Shown here: positions 60,489 through 64,000 of the stretch, one piece after another | Position numbering within the stretch: position 1 is the stretch's first letter | Layout of the letters: every line of letters begins with the position of its first letter | Assembly: GCF_029892785.1 (NCBI RefSeq) | Contig: NZ_JARXXA010000017.1 | Coordinates: 1 to 64,000 of the forward strand | Origin: Parabacteroides sp. PH5-46 | Lineage (GTDB): Bacteria; Bacteroidota; Bacteroidia; Bacteroidales; Tannerellaceae | Length of the DNA stretch: 64,000 nt | Direction of reading: 5' to 3' | Notes under the pieces: generated by a model | What the model saw: only the letters and a program-made list of their open reading frames with translations | Database searches by the model: none | Told to the model about the DNA's origin: nothing | Translations under genes and position numbers: made by a program

Positions 60489-62057
60489 TTATAGATTAGG
60501 ATTAAGCATTTTATCCTTCTGAGGTATAGGAGCGAAGTATCTCTCATGGCTCTGATCATTGGGAGCGCCTACCACCGGAATCTCCTTCGAGTTCCTTTTA
60601 GCAGTTGTAGCAGCTACCGTTTCTGTCCTTACCATATCATACCAGCGAGCGCAAGGCTCTAATCCGGCAAACTCCCACTTACGCTCCATAACAACCGAAT
60701 CACGAAAAGCGGTATTGCTCAAACCGGTAGTCATGTCCGGTAATCCGGCTCTGTTTCTAACCTGATTCAGGCAGCTGTATGCCATTTGATTCGGACTGCC
60801 ATCAGCCATGGGTTGAGCTTCCGCATATATCAACAAGACCTCTGCATAGCGGATTACCTGGCTTGTACGCGAACTCCACCAGTCAATATACGCACTCATG
60901 TTGGTATAATCAAAGCCCGGGATTTCTATATACTTCTTATAGTATGGATGAGAGGCCGTAAACTGATCCCACCCTATAACCGGACTTTCGGGAGTAGCCT
61001 GTCCACTCGTCAGGAAAGTAGCATCTTTTCTGGGACCTTCCGGAAATTCGTTGAAAAAGGTTAGCTCTGCAAAAGCATCAGACCATCCCCCGAAGTTTTC
61101 AGGAAACATAGATGCCGGAGCCAACATATTACCATTGGATTCCGTACCACCATCACTCCAATCCCCTACAGAGGTATTATAATGACAGGTAAATACATTC
61201 TCGGCATTGCCTACTTCTTTCCAGCCGCTTTCCCATTTCCACAAATCGCCGTAATTCTCCAATAGACGGTATCCGTAAGTGTTTGCATTATCAATCACCT
61301 CTTTTGCTTTCGCTGCAGCCAAAGCATACTTCGAATTATCTTTGAGCGGGAAACCGGCCCAGGTAAGATAAACAGATGCCATCAGCGACTTTACTGCGCC
61401 TAACGAAGCACGTGCGTAATAAGTTGTCTTCTCCATATCAGAGGCGTTGGGAGCTGTTCTGTAATCTGCGGGAATCAGCTTCTCTGCATTTATCAGATCG
61501 GTTTCTATCAGGGTGTAAATTTCCCCGAAAGGCGCCTTGGTCAGCTCATAATCAATAGTCAAACCATCCACGATGGGCACTTCACCAAAGGTACGCACTA
61601 AGTTATAATAAGCAAGGGCTCTCAGAAAATAAGCTTGTCCCAGTGCTCTGTTCTTCTGAGCTTCTACATATTCTATAGACAGGGTAGGCTCTTTGATATT
61701 ATCCATAGCTCCGATAATTACATTTGCCTGCTTGATCACATCATAAGCGGTATCCCACTGCTTCTCTATACGATCGTTGTTGTCTTGTGCGTTGAAGATA
61801 TCGAATTGCAAGAAGGCTCCTTTATTACCTCCGGGCAAGGTAGTTACATCATCACCTCCCATGCAGGCCACAAAACATCCCGCTTCGCGATACATACTAT
61901 TATTTATACTGTAGAGTGCATTCACACATTTCTCCAGACTGCTTATAGACTGAGGATATGTGCTGGGAACAACAAGGCCATACGTTTTTTCGTCCAAAAA
62001 GCTATCGCAGGAAAAAAACAGAAAGATGGCTAAAAGAGAAATTATATGTCTTTTCAT
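60489..62057 (-). CDS. SusD/RagB-family glycan-binding lipoprotein (PUL 2)
   Basis: A 522-residue SusD-like lipoprotein with lipidated C17 in FFSC. Typical RagB features are SLEKCVNALYSINNSMYREA near the start, AYFLRALAYYNLVRTFGEVP, VIRYAEVLLIYAEAQ and the C-terminal FAPIPQKDKMLNPNL. It partners the SusC channel encoded 16 bases upstream. Unlike the PUL 1 SusD it belongs to the classic pfam-type RagB group by these motifs. Confidence 0.95.
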   Translation of the reverse strand: MKRHIISLLAIFLFFSCDSFLDEKTYGLVVPSTYPQSISSLEKCVNALYSINNSMYREAGCFVACMGGDDVTTLPGGNKGAFLQFDIFNAQDNNDRIEKQWDTAYDVIKQANVIIGAMDNIKEPTLSIEYVEAQKNRALGQAYFLRALAYYNLVRTFGEVPIVDGLTIDYELTKAPFGEIYTLIETDLINAEKLIPADYRTAPNASDMEKTTYYARASLGAVKSLMASVYLTWAGFPLKDNSKYALAAAKAKEVIDNANTYGYRLLENYGDLWKWESGWKEVGNAENVFTCHYNTSVGDWSDGGTESNGNMLAPASMFPENFGGWSDAFAELTFFNEFPEGPRKDATFLTSGQATPESPVIGWDQFTASHPYYKKYIEIPGFDYTNMSAYIDWWSSRTSQVIRYAEVLLIYAEAQPMADGSPNQMAYSCLNQVRNRAGLPDMTTGLSNTAFRDSVVMERKWEFAGLEPCARWYDMVRTETVAATTAKRNSKEIPVVGAPNDQSHERYFAPIPQKDKMLNPNL

Positions 62058-62073
62058 GTCTTTGCTAATTTAA

Positions 62074-64000
62074 TTAAAAGTTGAATTGTAAACCTAAAGT
62101 AACAGTACGCGGGTTCGGATAGGCACCTACATCAATCGCTCCGTCGATATCGTTGTTGGTAGTAGATGATTCCGGGTCATAGCCTTTATACTTCGTAATA
62201 GTAAACAGATTCTGAGCACTAAGAGTCAACCTTATATCAGTAAACTTGGTAACAGACCGATCCAGGTTATAAGATATACCTATATTCTTCAGTTTCACAT
62301 AGCTTCCGTTCTGCAAGAATTGAGTAGAAGCAATGAAGTTCTTACCGGTACTGGTAGAGGGGCTTGCAAACTTCGCACCTTCATTCTGAGGAGTCCAGAA
62401 GTCAGCGCCATCAACACTTGATATAACAGTTGCATCCGATAAGACAGTAGAAGCCGCCGCATACATCGTATTCAGCACTTCCCGTCCGTGGGCTGCCTGG
62501 ATCATAAAGTTTAATGTAAAGTTTTTATACGTGAAATTATTGTCAAAGCCCCATACGAAATCGGGTAATGCTTTTCCTATAATGTGTTGGTCTTTACTGG
62601 TGATTTCGCCGTCATTGTCGTAGTCCAGATATTTATTATCTCCGGGTTTAAATCCGTATTTTGCAGCTTCTTCAGCTTCGGAAGTCTGATAGACTCCTCC
62701 CCACTTGTAGCCCCAGAATGAGCCCATGGATTCACCTACTTTCAACACAAAAGGAGAAGTGGCGAACATACCGGTAGCTGGTATCGTAGAACTCAGGATA
62801 AAGTCTTCATCTCCCAGGTTTTTCACCTTATTCTTATAAGATGAGATATTGAAATTAAAGTTCCAGGAAAAATTCCGGTTGTCTATTGGCGTACTGGAGA
62901 GTGTAATCTCGAACCCTTTGTTTTGTATGTTTCCTACGTTTTTGTTCATTGTTCCGCCTCCGTTGTAATTGGGTATAGAAACAGCCAATAGCAGATCGGT
63001 AGTATTCTTCACGTAATAATCGGCACTTAAACTAATGCGTCCGTTCAGGAACGAAACATCCATCCCTACGTTGGTTTGCTTGGTTGTTTCCCATTTCAGA
63101 TCTGGATTATCGGCACCAACATAATACGTACCCGGATACATTACGCTTTGTCCGTAAGAATGCGACCAGTTAGATACCTTGGCTATCGTAGCATAAGGGT
63201 TTACTCCCTGATTACCTGTAATACCCCAACTTCCACGTAGCTTAAGATTACTTATTATATCCTGATTCTTCATAAATGACTCTTCCGACACCCTCCAGGC
63301 AAGAGCAGTCGAAGGGAAATATCCCCATTTGTTATCCTCTTGGAATTTAGATGTACCGTCTGCACGATAAGTGGCCGTAAGTAAGTATTTACCCATAAGA
63401 GAATACGAAACCCTTCCGAAGAAAGATTGCAAGGCATACTTTGTTCTTGAAGAAGTAGCATTCTTATTATCCGCAAGTCCTAAATTATCATATCCGACAG
63501 AAATAGGATCTACTCCCTGAGCGCTGGCGCTGAAAAAAGAATATTGCGAACTGGTCTGTTCATTGGCAGCCATAAGAGTCAGATCATGTATTTCTCCAAA
63601 TATTTTATTATAGGTCAAAATATTACTATTCTGCCAGGTATATGTTTTAGCTTCGTTTAAGGAAGCGGAAGGATTTGTACTAACCCAAGCGTTAGAGATA
63701 TTACCTCCCTGGCGGCTGATATTATCTATACCTAACAAGACATCAAGCTTTAATCCGTCAATGATCTGATAAGACAATTTTGTATTTGCCGTCAACGAGT
63801 TGGTTATATAATCGCTATGTCTTTCTTTCAGGCTCATTAATGGGTTGGAATAATTCGGCCCGGAAAGATTGTCCACCCGGTTCCATTGTCCATCCGTATA
63901 GATAGGGAAGGTTGTCGGGAAAACAGGAGCCAACCACACCGGAGACCCCTTCGCTCCGTTATCCTCTGTATTCAATCCTTTTGTTCTACCGGCTGTCAGG
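62074..64000 (-). CDS. SusC/RagA-family TonB-dependent transporter, C-terminal part only (PUL 2)
   Basis: The frame is open through the right edge of the window, so only the C-terminal 640 or so residues are present. Residues at the edge read LTAGRTKGLNTEDNGAKGSP, in the first barrel segments. The remainder has SusC barrel landmarks: RADGTSKFQEDNKWGYFPST, LRGSWGITGNQGVNPYATIA, VGNIQNKGFEITLSSTP, YKWGGVYQTSEAEEAAKYGF and the final TVTLGLQFNF. An apparent start at 63975 is a TTG within the open frame and is not the real start. It should be the first gene of a susC-susD-GH-DUF5107 operon. Confidence 0.95.
   Translation of the reverse strand, partial: LTAGRTKGLNTEDNGAKGSPVWLAPVFPTTFPIYTDGQWNRVDNLSGPNYSNPLMSLKERHSDYITNSLTANTKLSYQIIDGLKLDVLLGIDNISRQGGNISNAWVSTNPSASLNEAKTYTWQNSNILTYNKIFGEIHDLTLMAANEQTSSQYSFFSASAQGVDPISVGYDNLGLADNKNATSSRTKYALQSFFGRVSYSLMGKYLLTATYRADGTSKFQEDNKWGYFPSTALAWRVSEESFMKNQDIISNLKLRGSWGITGNQGVNPYATIAKVSNWSHSYGQSVMYPGTYYVGADNPDLKWETTKQTNVGMDVSFLNGRISLSADYYVKNTTDLLLAVSIPNYNGGGTMNKNVGNIQNKGFEITLSSTPIDNRNFSWNFNFNISSYKNKVKNLGDEDFILSSTIPATGMFATSPFVLKVGESMGSFWGYKWGGVYQTSEAEEAAKYGFKPGDNKYLDYDNDGEITSKDQHIIGKALPDFVWGFDNNFTYKNFTLNFMIQAAHGREVLNTMYAAASTVLSDATVISSVDGADFWTPQNEGAKFASPSTSTGKNFIASTQFLQNGSYVKLKNIGISYNLDRSVTKFTDIRLTLSAQNLFTITKYKGYDPESSTTNNDIDGAIDVGAYPNPRTVTLGLQFNF

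Overview
The window reads as a chromosome segment of a Bacteroidales bacterium, most likely a gut Parabacteroides or close relative. The reasons are the SusC/SusD pairs with FecR and an ECF sigma factor, Bacteroidetes-type -7 promoter boxes (TAnnTTTG) in front of most first genes, the near absence of Shine-Dalgarno sequences, and family content such as DUF3127, DUF5683, DUF3108, DUF5009 and DUF5107. The genus is inference.

Bases 1 to about 17,150 are an AT-richer accessory region that looks like an integrative mobilizable element. It has a tyrosine recombinase at its right end, an excisionase-like HTH protein, a DUF3987 protein, a zinc-finger/Toprim primase-like protein, a nested inverted repeat that is a good oriT candidate, a MobC-like accessory protein, a MOBP-type relaxase and a membrane/coiled-coil protein. 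Its cargo is defence-like: a leftward operon of a nuclease-methyltransferase (type ISP-like, no helicase), a SIR2-domain protein and a HerA ATPase; a divergent KAP-family NTPase; and a YhcG-like (DUF1016) nuclease beside the integrase. An AbiH-family gene follows (17.3-18.1 kb), then a gene-free, palindrome-rich stretch, then tRNA-Pro(GGG). The tRNA 3' end faces the island, the usual arrangement for an integration hot spot. The left end of the element lies outside the window.

From 19 kb to 39.5 kb the genes are core housekeeping: aroB-alaS; a membrane-anchored M23 peptidase with a MerR-type regulator; DUF3127; a five-gene leftward run parA-parB-DUF5683-mltD-rel that joins chromosome partitioning, cell-wall lysis and the stringent response; slyD-aroC; a MalY/PatB aminotransferase; DUF3108; kdsB with a histidine phosphatase; rmuC; a TPR protein and a CPBP protease.

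From 39.6 to 51.5 kb is a polysaccharide-utilization locus (PUL): ECF sigma, FecR anti-sigma, SusC with STN domain, SusD, GH9, a DUF5009 membrane acyltransferase-like protein and a GH10-like lipoprotein. The GH9 points to a beta-glucan-type substrate. An MFS transporter, sufS, vanZ and rnhB follow. From 55.3 kb to the right edge is a second PUL: SusC (cut by the edge), SusD, a GH-A-clan-like lipoprotein and a DUF5107/TPR protein. No regulator for it is visible.

The most unusual structure is a set of three intergenic arrays (about 32.8, 39.5 and 55.2 kb). Each has four palindromic units repeating at exactly 22 bp and each abuts the 3' end of a leftward gene. Two of them share the same diverged leader palindrome at the same offset. 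They do not fit the usual feature types.
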